16,246 nucleotides of DNA from Pseudomonadota bacterium (GCA_030673265.1 DAOVJK010000029.1:1-16246), one strand, 5' to 3'. Positions 1 through 7,485 are shown, numbered from the stretch's first letter. The notes: generated from the sequence alone by a model not told the origin. Numbers and translations are program-made.

Positions 1-2
1 AA

Positions 3-1778
3 ATTTCCTGGTCAAGCAGATGGGCTCCAGAGGCAACCCCTTCAATCTACGCACTCCACCAGGCTGATGACCCCCAAACCAGTCTGCAGATCAAAGTCCC
101 TTTCTACGATCAACAAGACAGGGTTGTCAATGCCTATGCGAAATTATGGATGAAGATGGAGGTAAATAGTCAGCTAAATTATTTTGTCCCGCACATCCTC
201 CTTGACTATTATACCGAAGAATCACCAGAATGGATAAGGGAAGCGGCAAAGAATCTCTATGACAGCAGTTCGGAGAGAAAAAAAATAACCCAACGACGAA
301 TGCTGGGCGCAGGTGTAATCCCCGCACTGCATGCCCTGGGAATCACCTCTCGGACCATCCATCTCAACGAGCAACATGGCGTGGCGGTAATCCTGACCCA
401 AATTGTCAACAAGTTGCAGCGAAAATTCGGCGACGAATATTGTCACAAAGCCTCCGATCACGATATCCTCGAAGCCGCGGAGGAAGTGGCCCAAAGCATC
501 GTCTATACGATTCACACTCCGGTGAAGGCCGGCCATGATCGTTTCAACAAAGAGCTGCATCGGGCGATTGGCCACTCCTTCTGTCAACGAATCCTGCATC
601 TTCTCGCTGAAGACAGTGATGATCTTGCCGCTTTCAATTTTACTTCTCTGGCCATGCGAGTCAACCGGGCCACCAATGCTGTTAGCCGCCTTCACAAGGA
701 AGTAACCAGAAAACAATTCCCTGAATTTGCTGAGAAAATTTCGGCAATTACCAACGGCGTCCACCACATAACCTGGATAAGTGATGCCAAGGCGGAATTA
801 TACGATAACACCTTAGAACTTGATAACTGGCGACAAGATCCAAGTGTTTTCAAAAACGCTGTCTCCCTGAAATCCAATAAAAGGTTCAGAGTTTTTCTGG
901 AAAGGGCGTGGCGAAGAGACAATTTGCAGCTTATTACCTACGTTAACAACATGCTTGCAACCCACCGCACTATGATGCAAGAGACCTGGATCGATCCCCC
1001 TAACTTTCTTTCCAACCTTGATGCCAAGGAAGCCTTCCTACCAGAAGACACTTTCACCATTGGTTTTGCCAGAAGGTTCTCCACCTATAAAAGGGCCGAC
1101 CTCATTTTTGAGGATATTGAAGCGCTCCTGAAACCTGTCCTTAAAAACAATTGGCCGGTCAACTTTATCTTTGCCGGCAAAGCCCATCCTGCCGATGAAC
1201 CAGGCAAAGCCCTGATAAAAATGGTCATTGACGTTCAGGAAGAGCTTTTCAATAAAAGTAACGGTCTCGCTAAATTGGTGTTTATCCCCGGTTATGATAT
1301 GGCAATCGCCAAAATGATGGTGGCAGGTGTCCATTGTTGGCTAAACAGCCCCAAACGCCCACTTGAAGCCAGCGGCACCAGCGGCATGAAAGCGGCCTTA
1401 AATGGTGTACCCAATATCAGTATCATTGATGGCTGGTGGGGTGAGGGATACCACGAAGGTGAGACCGGCTGGAAATTCGGCTACGAAGAACCTGTTGATA
1501 TAAACAGTATAAGTGAAAAACGTTCCGAATTACTTTATGAGGAAGATTCTGCCTCATTTTACAAGATTTTCCCTGAAATTATGGCCGGCTTTTATGGGCC
1601 TGAAAAGTTCTCCACATTTATTGACAAAGCAATTATGAATATCGCCCTGAACAATCCCCGTTTCAACACCCACAGAATGACGGCCGAATATCTGTCACGC
1701 TACAATCTTGAGCTGCCCGAACCGCTCACCAGGAGAATGGCTAAATTAAAAGAAAATTACGACAGCGACTCAGAATAA
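3..1778 (+). CDS. glgP: Alpha-glucan (glycogen/starch) phosphorylase, N-terminus outside window
   Basis: GT35 phosphorylase that releases glucose-1-phosphate from storage alpha-1,4-glucan with a PLP cofactor in the cytoplasm. The reading frame is open to the left edge (591 codons visible), so the first Met at 150 is internal and roughly the first hundred-odd residues are missing. Hallmarks, counted from Met150: HLNEQHG at about 72-78, HTPVKAGHDRF at about 122-132, ITNGVHHITW at about 200, GFARRFSTYKRAD at about 305, FAGKAHPAD at about 341 and EASGTSGMKAALNG at about 406-419. Lys414 (codon 1389-1391) in that last motif corresponds to the PLP lysine of glycogen phosphorylase. The motifs fit the short-type alpha-glucan phosphorylases (TIGR02094-like) rather than the MalP/animal type. 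The HLNE motif reads NEQHGV, where most relatives have NEGH followed by an aromatic or small residue. A small unknown gene follows after 39 bases. Confidence 0.93.
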   Translation: MSWSSRWAPEATPSIYALHQADDPQTSLQIKVPFYDQQDRVVNAYAKLWMKMEVNSQLNYFVPHILLDYYTEESPEWIREAAKNLYDSSSERKKITQRRMLGAGVIPALHALGITSRTIHLNEQHGVAVILTQIVNKLQRKFGDEYCHKASDHDILEAAEEVAQSIVYTIHTPVKAGHDRFNKELHRAIGHSFCQRILHLLAEDSDDLAAFNFTSLAMRVNRATNAVSRLHKEVTRKQFPEFAEKISAITNGVHHITWISDAKAELYDNTLELDNWRQDPSVFKNAVSLKSNKRFRVFLERAWRRDNLQLITYVNNMLATHRTMMQETWIDPPNFLSNLDAKEAFLPEDTFTIGFARRFSTYKRADLIFEDIEALLKPVLKNNWPVNFIFAGKAHPADEPGKALIKMVIDVQEELFNKSNGLAKLVFIPGYDMAIAKMMVAGVHCWLNSPKRPLEASGTSGMKAALNGVPNISIIDGWWGEGYHEGETGWKFGYEEPVDINSISEKRSELLYEEDSASFYKIFPEIMAGFYGPEKFSTFIDKAIMNIALNNPRFNTHRMTAEYLSRYNLELPEPLTRRMAKLKENYDSDSE

Positions 1779-1817
1779 TTTGATCACCCTAAACAAAAAA
1801 ATATATTGGAGAGAGAA

Positions 1818-2105
1818 ATGGCTGAAACAATTGACGAGATAACAATAAATTACGAAGAAGATGGCATCCAAGTGGTTAAAGAGCTTGAAAAAGAGGTTCT
1901 GACAAAAGGGGCCTGGTCAACAATTATCTTTAAGTACCAGCAATGGGAAAAAGCCAAAAACCAATATAGTGAGGATAAATATACTATCCGCCGTTACCGC
2001 AAAATGAAAGGCGCCTATTCTCCCCAATCGAAATTTAATATTTCAGGGAAGAAACAGGCTGGCCAGCTAGCCGAGATCTTAAAAAAATGGTCAGAAGAGA
2101 GCTAA
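1818..2105 (+). CDS. Small conserved-looking protein of unknown function (95 aa)
   Basis: I do not recognise this family. I chose the ATG at 1818 over the in-frame TTG at 1806 because a strong Shine-Dalgarno (GGAGAGAG, 1808-1815) lies just before it and would be inside the longer version. The protein is highly charged and has no signal peptide or membrane segment. Its N-terminal half looks beta-rich (ITINYEEDG, then STIIFKYQQW). A basic segment YTIRRYRKMKG follows, then SKFNISGKKQAGQLAEILKKW, which reads as a strand running into an amphipathic C-terminal helix. This strand-then-helix outline loosely recalls PC4/YdbC-type nucleic-acid-binding proteins, but that is a guess from pattern only. 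It sits 39 bases after the phosphorylase gene and 71 before the selenoprotein gene, all on the same strand, so the three may be co-transcribed. Confidence 0.8.
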   Translation: MAETIDEITINYEEDGIQVVKELEKEVLTKGAWSTIIFKYQQWEKAKNQYSEDKYTIRRYRKMKGAYSPQSKFNISGKKQAGQLAEILKKWSEES

Positions 2106-2176
2106 AACTGGATTAATATATGAATTTTGTGGTAGAAATCTAAGTTAATGCTGAAAAACTACGCGGAGGTACAACT

Positions 2177-2392
2177 TTGAAGATAACTGTCGAATATTGC
2201 TCAGCATGAAACTATCTTCCTCGTGCTTCCAGTCTGGGAGACGATATAAAAAAAAGCTTTGATTTAGAGGTTGAACTTATTGCCGGGTCAGGCGGGGTTT
2301 TTAATGTCTCTGCTGATGGCGAAGAAATATTCTCTAAAGGGAAACAGGGACGCTTCCCCGAACCGGCAGAGATTCTAGCTAAACTCAGATAA
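2177..2392 (+). CDS. SelW-like (Rdx family) selenoprotein, TGA-encoded selenocysteine
   Basis: A 71-residue thioredoxin-like-fold selenoprotein of the SelW/SelT/SelH (CxxU, Rdx) family, expected to do thiol/selenol redox chemistry in the cytoplasm. Translation starts at TTG 2177, seven bases after GGAGG (2165-2169). Codon 11 (2207-2209) is an in-frame TGA, and the frame then runs open to TAA at 2390. Read through, the N-terminus is MKITVEYCSAUNYLPRASSL, with the CxxU motif at Cys8-Sec11 straight after the first beta strand. The family-typical GSGGVFNV (residues 37-44), DGEEIFSK (47-54) and GRFPEP (58-63) follow. There is no in-frame ATG, GTG or TTG after the TGA, so the downstream part can only be made by reading through it. 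A SECIS-like hairpin lies at 2221-2244. Length and motif spacing match known bacterial SelW-like proteins. The alternative, a pseudogene with a nonsense codon, is unlikely because the stop falls exactly on the catalytic position. Confidence 0.92.
2221..2244 (+). promoter_or_regulatory. Bacterial SECIS-like hairpin for selenocysteine insertion
   Basis: Just after the TGA, TCGT (2221-2224) pairs with ACGA (2241-2244). G2225 is bulged, and CTTCC (2226-2230) pairs with GGGAG (2236-2240, one G-U pair), leaving a five-base loop AGTCT. The loop begins 21 bases after the TGA and has a G in its second position followed by UCU. This fits the known bacterial SECIS rules (short apical loop with an early G, about 16-37 bases downstream) and resembles the GGUC loop and 5'-side bulge of E. 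coli fdhF. The hairpin lies inside the coding sequence, as expected in bacteria, where SelB binds it on the mRNA. Confidence 0.82.
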
Positions 2393-2468
2393 AATCTACT
2401 ACAAACCCAGACGGACATATACAAAACAAGATTTAAGTTTACATCCTAGACAATAACCAACAGGACAC

Positions 2469-3449
2469 ATGTCAGAACATTCAAAACAAGCTATTCTCCA
2501 AGAACTTAATCCTGAGGGATCTCCGGGAAACAACTGGAATCTCACAGGACAGAACACTTTTAAGGTTGGGCGCGAACCAACTAACGATATTATTCTGCCG
2601 TATTCATGGATATCACGCAAACATACGATGATCCAGCGGGAAAGCGGAGGTATCTTTCACATAATTGATCTTGGCAGTTCCAACGGCACGTATCTGAATA
2701 ACAAGAGAATCCACGCCCCGGCAATCCTTAATAACGGCGATTTGATCACCCTGGGTAAAACGACTATAAAATTTGTCCAATACCTTGAAAACAACGATCA
2801 CGAGAAAGAAAATTCAGAATTGACTCTGGACATGACCGTCGCCAACATTCAGAAGGGCACAGTTACCATTCTGGTCTGTGATATTCATGATTTCACCAGC
2901 CTTTCGGAAAAATTGGGCGACACAAAGATCTCCAAGATCCTCCAATTCTGGACTAAGAAGGTCGGAGCCATCATCCACGAACATGATGGCCTGATCGATA
3001 AATTTATTGGTGATGCAGTAATGGCCACCTGGATCGGCGGCAATGTAAGCAAGGGGGCAAGGAACGCACTGCGAGCAGCGCTTGAGATCAGTAACGTCAC
3101 CAGGAAGATAGGAGAAAGCATCACGCAAATCGAAACTCCGCTATCCATTGGCGCGGCAGTTAACACCGGGGAAGCCATGCTGGGTAACATGGGCGTGACT
3201 GGCCACCGAGATTCAACCGTGATCGGCGATGTTGTCAATGTGGCCTTCAGGTTGGAATCGATGACCGTGAAGGATGAAGCCGACATTATCATCGGTGAGG
3301 AAACGGCCCGACACCTGGACAACCCGGAGAAGTACTTTAATCAATTTTCTTTCGAACTTAAGGGCAAAACAAGCAAAATAAACGCCCATGGGGGCTCTTT
3401 TGATCAATTGCGTCATTTTCTTTTATCCACCGCAACCAACACCCTCTGA
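2469..3449 (+). CDS. FHA domain-class III adenylate cyclase fusion
   Basis: Soluble 326-residue signalling enzyme predicted to make cAMP. An N-terminal FHA phosphopeptide-binding domain (about residues 10-105) shows VGREPTND, SRKH and LGSSNGTYLNN. A class III cyclase domain (about 130-315) shows the metal aspartates Asp138 (LVCDIHDFT) and Asp182 (DKFIGDAVMA), the purine-contacting Lys178, and the transition-state pair Asn257/Arg261 (GDVVNVAFRLE). The second base-selecting position aligns to Thr250, giving a Lys/Thr pair as in Spirulina CyaC and consistent with ATP rather than GTP. No membrane segment is seen. An AGGA four bases before the ATG is a close but usable ribosome site. The FHA domain suggests control by a Ser/Thr kinase, which is not present in the window. 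The gene ends three bases from the convergent yggS. Confidence 0.93.
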   Translation: MSEHSKQAILQELNPEGSPGNNWNLTGQNTFKVGREPTNDIILPYSWISRKHTMIQRESGGIFHIIDLGSSNGTYLNNKRIHAPAILNNGDLITLGKTTIKFVQYLENNDHEKENSELTLDMTVANIQKGTVTILVCDIHDFTSLSEKLGDTKISKILQFWTKKVGAIIHEHDGLIDKFIGDAVMATWIGGNVSKGARNALRAALEISNVTRKIGESITQIETPLSIGAAVNTGEAMLGNMGVTGHRDSTVIGDVVNVAFRLESMTVKDEADIIIGEETARHLDNPEKYFNQFSFELKGKTSKINAHGGSFDQLRHFLLSTATNTL

Positions 3450-3452
3450 GTA

Positions 3453-4148
3453 TCAGGGCCTCTTACCAAATAAGGCGGTGCCAACCCGGACCAGCGTTGC
3501 CCCTTCCTCTATCGCTACTTCATAATCACCTGACATACCCATCGACAGCTCAATTTTCCCTTCAGTCGCAAGTAAGCCTTGATCACGTAAAGACAAGGCA
3601 AGCTCCCTGGTTTGCTTGAAATAAGGCCGTACCATCTCCGGATCAGGGCTGAAAGGCGGCATTACCATAAAACCCTGCACTTTAATATTTTGAAGGGCCT
3701 GCATATCACGCAAAAGCCCGGCGGTATCTTGAGGCATAACCCCTGATTTCTGGGGCTCGCAACCTATGTTTACCTGGATAAGAACCGGCAGCACGTCTTT
3801 GGCAAGTTCGACCAGGCTTCGATCAAGAGCCCTGGCTACCTTCAATCGATCAACGGTCTCTACCACATCAAACATATTAGCCGCCATCGCCGCCTTGTTA
3901 GACTGAAGATGACCAATAAAATGCCAGTTAATCAGCGGATCAAGCTGCTCAATCTTTGCCGATGCTTCCTGAAGATAATTCTCCCCGAAGATCGACTGCC
4001 CATAGGAGAATGCTTCATTGATCTGCTCGGCAGACTTCTTTTTACTGACCGCTACCAGCCGCACCTCATCAGGGTCTCGCCCTGCCCGACAAGCAGAATT
4101 ATTTATCCTGTCCCTAATCAACTCAAGATTTTTTTTAATCTGTGACAT
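3453..4148 (-). CDS. yggS: YggS/PLPBP family pyridoxal 5'-phosphate homeostasis protein
   Basis: Single-domain PLP-binding TIM-barrel protein (231 aa, normal length) that buffers and distributes PLP in the cytoplasm and has no known catalytic activity. Lys36 in LVAVSKKK is the Schiff-base lysine. IFGENYLQE, INWHFIGHLQSNK, LIQVNIG, KSGV, LSMGMSGDYEVAIEEGATLVRVG and the terminal ALFGKRP are all classical YggS motifs. The start is preceded on the minus strand by GAGGGTGG. That ribosome site lies partly in a small GGGT-GGA-ACCC hairpin, so translation may be mildly restrained. It lies 71 bases downstream of tatD on the same strand, which suggests a two-gene unit. Confidence 0.96.
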   Translation of the reverse strand: MSQIKKNLELIRDRINNSACRAGRDPDEVRLVAVSKKKSAEQINEAFSYGQSIFGENYLQEASAKIEQLDPLINWHFIGHLQSNKAAMAANMFDVVETVDRLKVARALDRSLVELAKDVLPVLIQVNIGCEPQKSGVMPQDTAGLLRDMQALQNIKVQGFMVMPPFSPDPEMVRPYFKQTRELALSLRDQGLLATEGKIELSMGMSGDYEVAIEEGATLVRVGTALFGKRP

Positions 4149-4219
4149 CGATGGGTTCCACCCTCAGATTTTACTGCGAATTAATCAAGAATTCCCCGCT
4201 GGTTACAACAACGAATTAT

Positions 4220-5047
4220 TCAAATCTGCCCCAAACGGAAAAGTTTTTCAGCATTGGCGGTACTTGCCTCAGCCACTTCTTTAAGAGTGATGCCCTTTAA
4301 CTCAGCAACCTTTTCTGCGGTAAAAAGCAGTAAAGCCGGTTCGTTTCGTCTGCCACGGCGTGGTTCCGGGGCCAAAAAAGGGCCATCGGTTTCTAGAATA
4401 ATCCTGTCAAGGGGGACATTACGTACTGCCTCTTGCAGAGTCTCGGCCTTTTTGAAGGTAACGACGCCTGGAATCGACACATAAAACCCCAGCTCAATAA
4501 TGGCCAGGGCAAAAGCCGAATCCCCGGAGAAACAGTGCATAACCCCGCCAGCCGGGAAGGGAAAGGCACGGGTTAGAATCTCAAGGACTTCTGCGTGTGC
4601 GTCACGATCATGGACCACCAGCGGCAAATCAAGTTGCTTGGCCAGATCGACCTGTCGGGCAAAATGGGCAATCTGGACATCGACAGGGGCATGGTCATAA
4701 TAAAAATCGAGCCCGATCTCGCCATAGGCAACAACTCCGGGTTTTTTCGCCATAGCCGCTAATTCTTCATAATGATGGTCTTCAAGTAGCGCAACATTAT
4801 GGGGATGAACACCGACGGTAGCAAATACTCCGGGGTGTTCTTCAGCCAGACGAATCGCCGCTCTGGAACTGTCAAGATCAATACCAACGGTGATTATTCG
4901 CTTAACCCCATGCGTCAATGCCTTGGCAAGGACCTGATCAAGATTGTCCTGATAGGCCTGCATATCAAGGTGACAATGACTGTCGATTAACTGGCAGTCT
5001 CCCTCAAGTATCGGATAAATTATTGTTTTTTTCTTGTTTTTAGACAT
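4220..5047 (-). CDS. tatD: TatD family metal-dependent hydrolase/deoxyribonuclease
   Basis: Amidohydrolase-superfamily TIM-barrel nuclease acting on DNA ends (TatD/YcfH type). All expected metal ligands are visible: His24 and His26 (DSHCHLD), Glu110 (YGEIGLDFYYD), His146 (LVVHDRDA), His171 (MHCFSG) and Asp221 (ETDGPFLAP). The length is 275 residues. The usual family start lies only a few residues before the HxH motif. Here about 19 extra basic and hydrophobic residues precede it (MSKNKKKTII...), and no other ATG, GTG or TTG is suitably placed, so I keep the ATG at 5047. A GAGG ribosome site lies about 10 bases upstream. It is divergent from the nitroreductase gene and probably transcribed with yggS. 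Confidence 0.95.
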   Translation of the reverse strand: MSKNKKKTIIYPILEGDCQLIDSHCHLDMQAYQDNLDQVLAKALTHGVKRIITVGIDLDSSRAAIRLAEEHPGVFATVGVHPHNVALLEDHHYEELAAMAKKPGVVAYGEIGLDFYYDHAPVDVQIAHFARQVDLAKQLDLPLVVHDRDAHAEVLEILTRAFPFPAGGVMHCFSGDSAFALAIIELGFYVSIPGVVTFKKAETLQEAVRNVPLDRIILETDGPFLAPEPRRGRRNEPALLLFTAEKVAELKGITLKEVAEASTANAEKLFRLGQI

Positions 5048-5117
5048 TTAGAAATATCCTCACGCCATCAACTAACAAATTAAATAGCGATGTGCAATGG
5101 ATGTTAAAGCAAATTAA

Positions 5118-5144
5118 TTGACAAAGTATTTAACTACATAATAT
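5118..5144 (+). promoter_or_regulatory. Candidate sigma70-type promoter for the nitroreductase-coaBC group
   Basis: A perfect -35 hexamer TTGACA (5118-5123) is followed after 15 bases by TAATAT (5139-5144), a 4/6 match to the -10 consensus; a 17-base spacing gives the weaker ATATCT. It lies in the AT-rich divergent region between tatD and the nitroreductase gene and would leave a leader of roughly 70 bases. The short spacing keeps confidence modest. Confidence 0.4.
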
Positions 5145-5221
5145 CTTTAGCCGAACTTCAACTCAGACCTGATTATACAACTTTTTGCTATCTAATCTCT
5201 TCTTTGGATTACCAAGTTGCC

Positions 5222-5743
5222 ATGACAACACCAATCCTTAATGCTATATACAAGAGACGCAGTATTCGGGAATACACCGATGAACCTGTCAAGATCGAGG
5301 CATTACGCGAAATAGTCAAAGCCGGGACATGGGCCCCTTCAGGCCTAAATAACCAACCATGGCGTTTCGTATTGGTCACCGACACTGCGATTAGATTACA
5401 ACTTGCAGAACAGACCCGATACAGCCATATAGTAAAGGCTGCCCCGGCTCTCATAGTTGTATTCCTTGACATCGGAGAGATGTACAATGAAGTAAAAGAT
5501 CATCAGGCGGCAGGAGCCTGCATCCAAAACATGTTGCTGGCGGCAGAAGAACTTGACCTTGGCGCCGTGTGGCTGGGTGAGATATTAAACCGAAAAGACC
5601 AGGTGAAACAAATTGTTGGCATAAGCGACGAACATGATTTGATGGCAATAATTGCCATCGGTCACCCAATTCACCACAACCAGAGTTCAAAGCGAAAAGA
5701 AATAAACAAATTAATAATTAAAGAAATCCTGGAGGCTCCCTGA
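5222..5743 (+). CDS. Nitroreductase family FMN-dependent oxidoreductase
   Basis: NAD(P)H-dependent flavoprotein of the nitroreductase superfamily, normally a homodimer with FMN at the interface. The protein has 173 residues from ATG 5222, a compact length for the family. Seen are the FMN phosphate-binding RRSIREY near the N-terminus, WAPSGLNNQPWRFVLV at about 37-52, and AGACIQNMLLAAEELDLGAVWLGEI at about 95-119. The in-frame TTG at 5204 would add six residues but has no ribosome site, and the ATG context itself is also weak. Its substrate cannot be told from sequence: small members of this type include anaerobic nitro-, quinone- and dehydrogenase-like enzymes. The stop codon overlaps the start of the next gene (TGATG), so the two are translationally coupled. 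Confidence 0.92.
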   Translation: MTTPILNAIYKRRSIREYTDEPVKIEALREIVKAGTWAPSGLNNQPWRFVLVTDTAIRLQLAEQTRYSHIVKAAPALIVVFLDIGEMYNEVKDHQAAGACIQNMLLAAEELDLGAVWLGEILNRKDQVKQIVGISDEHDLMAIIAIGHPIHHNQSSKRKEINKLIIKEILEAP

Positions 5744-6219
5744 TGAAAAAAATACATCCCAGCTTGTCCACAAAAATCATTTCTCTTGCCCTTGCCGCAG
5801 CCCTCTTCATGCTGAGTGGTTGCCAGCCCCTGAATTCGTCTGAAGCCACTGCATCCACTGGCCATGATGCCGGAGCCACCTCAACTACAGTCGAATTCGA
5901 ACCATATTACCTTACTGATTTTCGTGACCTGTTAATCCCAGGCGAACTACTCTGGAACAGGGAAAAAAGTGTGACACTCAATTCCGATTCATTCAATGGC
6001 GGCATTCTTAATTTTAGCGGCCGGGTAGAAGTAACCTCCCTGATGGAATTTTATACGAACAGCATGAAAAATGACGGCTGGGCCTCAGTAGGTGCAATAA
6101 GATCCAAAAATGTACTACTCGCCTTCACCAAAGAGAACAGCTCCTGTATGATCAAAATTATCGAAGGCGGCCCTTTGGGCAAAACCGAGGTCGACATCTA
6201 CATTGCCAACTCCAATTAA
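5743..6219 (+). CDS. Putative lipoprotein of unknown function
   Basis: A 158-residue protein with a lipoprotein signal peptide: basic MKKIHPSLSTK, a hydrophobic stretch to about residue 24, and lipobox LSGC with Cys27 as the predicted lipidated residue. A Ser/Thr/Ala-rich linker follows, then a globular part of about 110 residues. This contains LTDFRDLLIPGELLWNREKS, GGILNFSGRV, LMEFYTNSMKNDGW, LLAFTKENSSCMIKI and TEVDIYIA. The pattern (strand, helix ending in an NDGW-type turn, then paired strands) looks like a small alpha/beta domain. I cannot assign it a named family. A strong GGAGG (5731-5735) lies before the ATG, which overlaps the nitroreductase stop codon. Asp or another inner-membrane retention signal is not seen at +2 (Gln28), so the outer membrane is more likely. 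Confidence 0.88.
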   Translation: MKKIHPSLSTKIISLALAAALFMLSGCQPLNSSEATASTGHDAGATSTTVEFEPYYLTDFRDLLIPGELLWNREKSVTLNSDSFNGGILNFSGRVEVTSLMEFYTNSMKNDGWASVGAIRSKNVLLAFTKENSSCMIKIIEGGPLGKTEVDIYIANSN

Positions 6220-6237
6220 TTATCAGCAGGTAATATT

Positions 6238-7440
6238 TTGTTAACCGACAAAAAAATAATCCTTGGCATAAGCGGCAGCATAGCTGTTTACAAGGTAGCA
6301 GACTGGATAAGAGCACTACGCCGGGCCGGCGCTGAAGTGCAGGTCGTTATGACCGAGGCAGCCGCCAGATTCGTCGCTCCGCTGACGTTTGCTGCACTGT
6401 CGGGCAACAAAGTTTACGAGGGAATGTTTGATCCAAATGATGCCGAACAGATCCCCCACATAAACCTGGCTGCCGGGGCGGATCTGATTCTTATCGCCCC
6501 GGCCACCGCCCAGACCATTGCCCGACTGGCCCACGGCATGGCTGACGACCTCCTCTCAGCCCTGGTCCTGGCCAATAAGTCCCCGGTGATCCTCTGCCCG
6601 GCCATGAATAGCAACATGTATCTAAACTCCGCTACCCAGAACAATCTGGCGCAGGTTCGTGAATACGGCTATCGAGTCGTTGACCCTGATAGCGGCAGTC
6701 TGGCTTGCAACACAGAAGGGCCGGGCCGTCTGGTTGACTGGAGTTCAGCTAAAGAAGTGATCTATTCGGCCCTCTCCCAACAAGATCTGGCGGGGCGCAA
6801 AGTTTTAATCACCGCCGGGCCGACCAGAGAGCCACTGGATCCTGTTCGCTATCTGGGCAACCGGTCAACCGGACGCATGGGTTTTGCCCTTGCCACCACG
6901 GCCAAACGACGCGGTGCCGATGTCACGCTGATCGCGGGCCCAGTAACCCTGCCTGATCCTCCCGGCATCAATGTTATTCGGATTAACACTGCCGATGAAA
7001 TGGCTGGCGAAGTTCTTGATCGCAGTCAAGATATGACTGTTGTCGTAAAGGCCGCTGCCGTATCGGACTTTCGCCCGGCCACCTACTCAGCCAATAAACT
7101 AAAAAAAGCGACTGCCAAATCGACTCTGGACTTGACCAGCAATCAGGACATCCTCAAGACTCTGGGAAAAAAGAAGTTAGAGGGAGCCAATCCAATCCTG
7201 GTCGGTTTTGCAGCCGAGAGCCATGATTTTATCAAAGAGGGCTGGCGCAAGCTGCGAGACAAAAACATCGATCTACTGGCCTTAAATGATATTACCGCTG
7301 ATGACGCAGGATTTGCAGTGGAGACCAACCGTATCACCCTACTTGATCAGGATGGTACCGAGGAAAAATTTCCGTTGTTGAGCAAGGAAGAAACCGCCGA
7401 CCTGATCTGGAACCGGGTTGTTGACTTGCTTAACAAATAG
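6238..7440 (+). CDS. coaBC: Bifunctional phosphopantothenoylcysteine decarboxylase/phosphopantothenate-cysteine ligase
   Basis: CoA biosynthesis enzyme: the CoaB domain joins cysteine to 4'-phosphopantothenate and the CoaC domain decarboxylates the product. CoaC (about 1-180) has the flavin-binding GISGSIAVYK, catalytic His74 (PHINLA), PAMN (121-124) and catalytic Cys157 in LACNTEGPGR. CoaB (about 186-400) has VLITAGPTREPLDPVRYLGN, RSTGRMG, KAAAVSDFRP, NKLKK and a NQDIL version of the NPDIL motif. The start is TTG 6238, supported by AGG seven bases upstream; the next ATG is 37 codons in and would remove the flavin-binding strand. The length of 400 residues is normal. It lies 18 bases after the lipoprotein gene and 45 before the ppsR-like gene, so co-transcription is likely. 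Confidence 0.97.
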   Translation: MLTDKKIILGISGSIAVYKVADWIRALRRAGAEVQVVMTEAAARFVAPLTFAALSGNKVYEGMFDPNDAEQIPHINLAAGADLILIAPATAQTIARLAHGMADDLLSALVLANKSPVILCPAMNSNMYLNSATQNNLAQVREYGYRVVDPDSGSLACNTEGPGRLVDWSSAKEVIYSALSQQDLAGRKVLITAGPTREPLDPVRYLGNRSTGRMGFALATTAKRRGADVTLIAGPVTLPDPPGINVIRINTADEMAGEVLDRSQDMTVVVKAAAVSDFRPATYSANKLKKATAKSTLDLTSNQDILKTLGKKKLEGANPILVGFAAESHDFIKEGWRKLRDKNIDLLALNDITADDAGFAVETNRITLLDQDGTEEKFPLLSKEETADLIWNRVVDLLNK

Positions 7441-7485
7441 TAGCTTTTACAACTCTATCCAAAAGGAAAACTCCAATCACTGCCC

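Noticed and set aside
150..1778. Treating ATG 150 as the true start of the phosphorylase
   Set aside because: The frame is open to the left edge, and the upstream codons fit the family sequence before this point, so the gene continues outside the window.
2212..2424. 70-residue minus-strand ORF over the selenoprotein region
   Set aside because: It is the antisense shadow of the selenoprotein gene, has no sensible features, and competes with a well-supported gene on the plus strand.
3449..3453. Overlapping terminators or a frameshift at the tail-to-tail junction of the cyclase and yggS genes
   Set aside because: Both proteins end normally, three bases apart. No hairpin or disrupted reading frame is visible.
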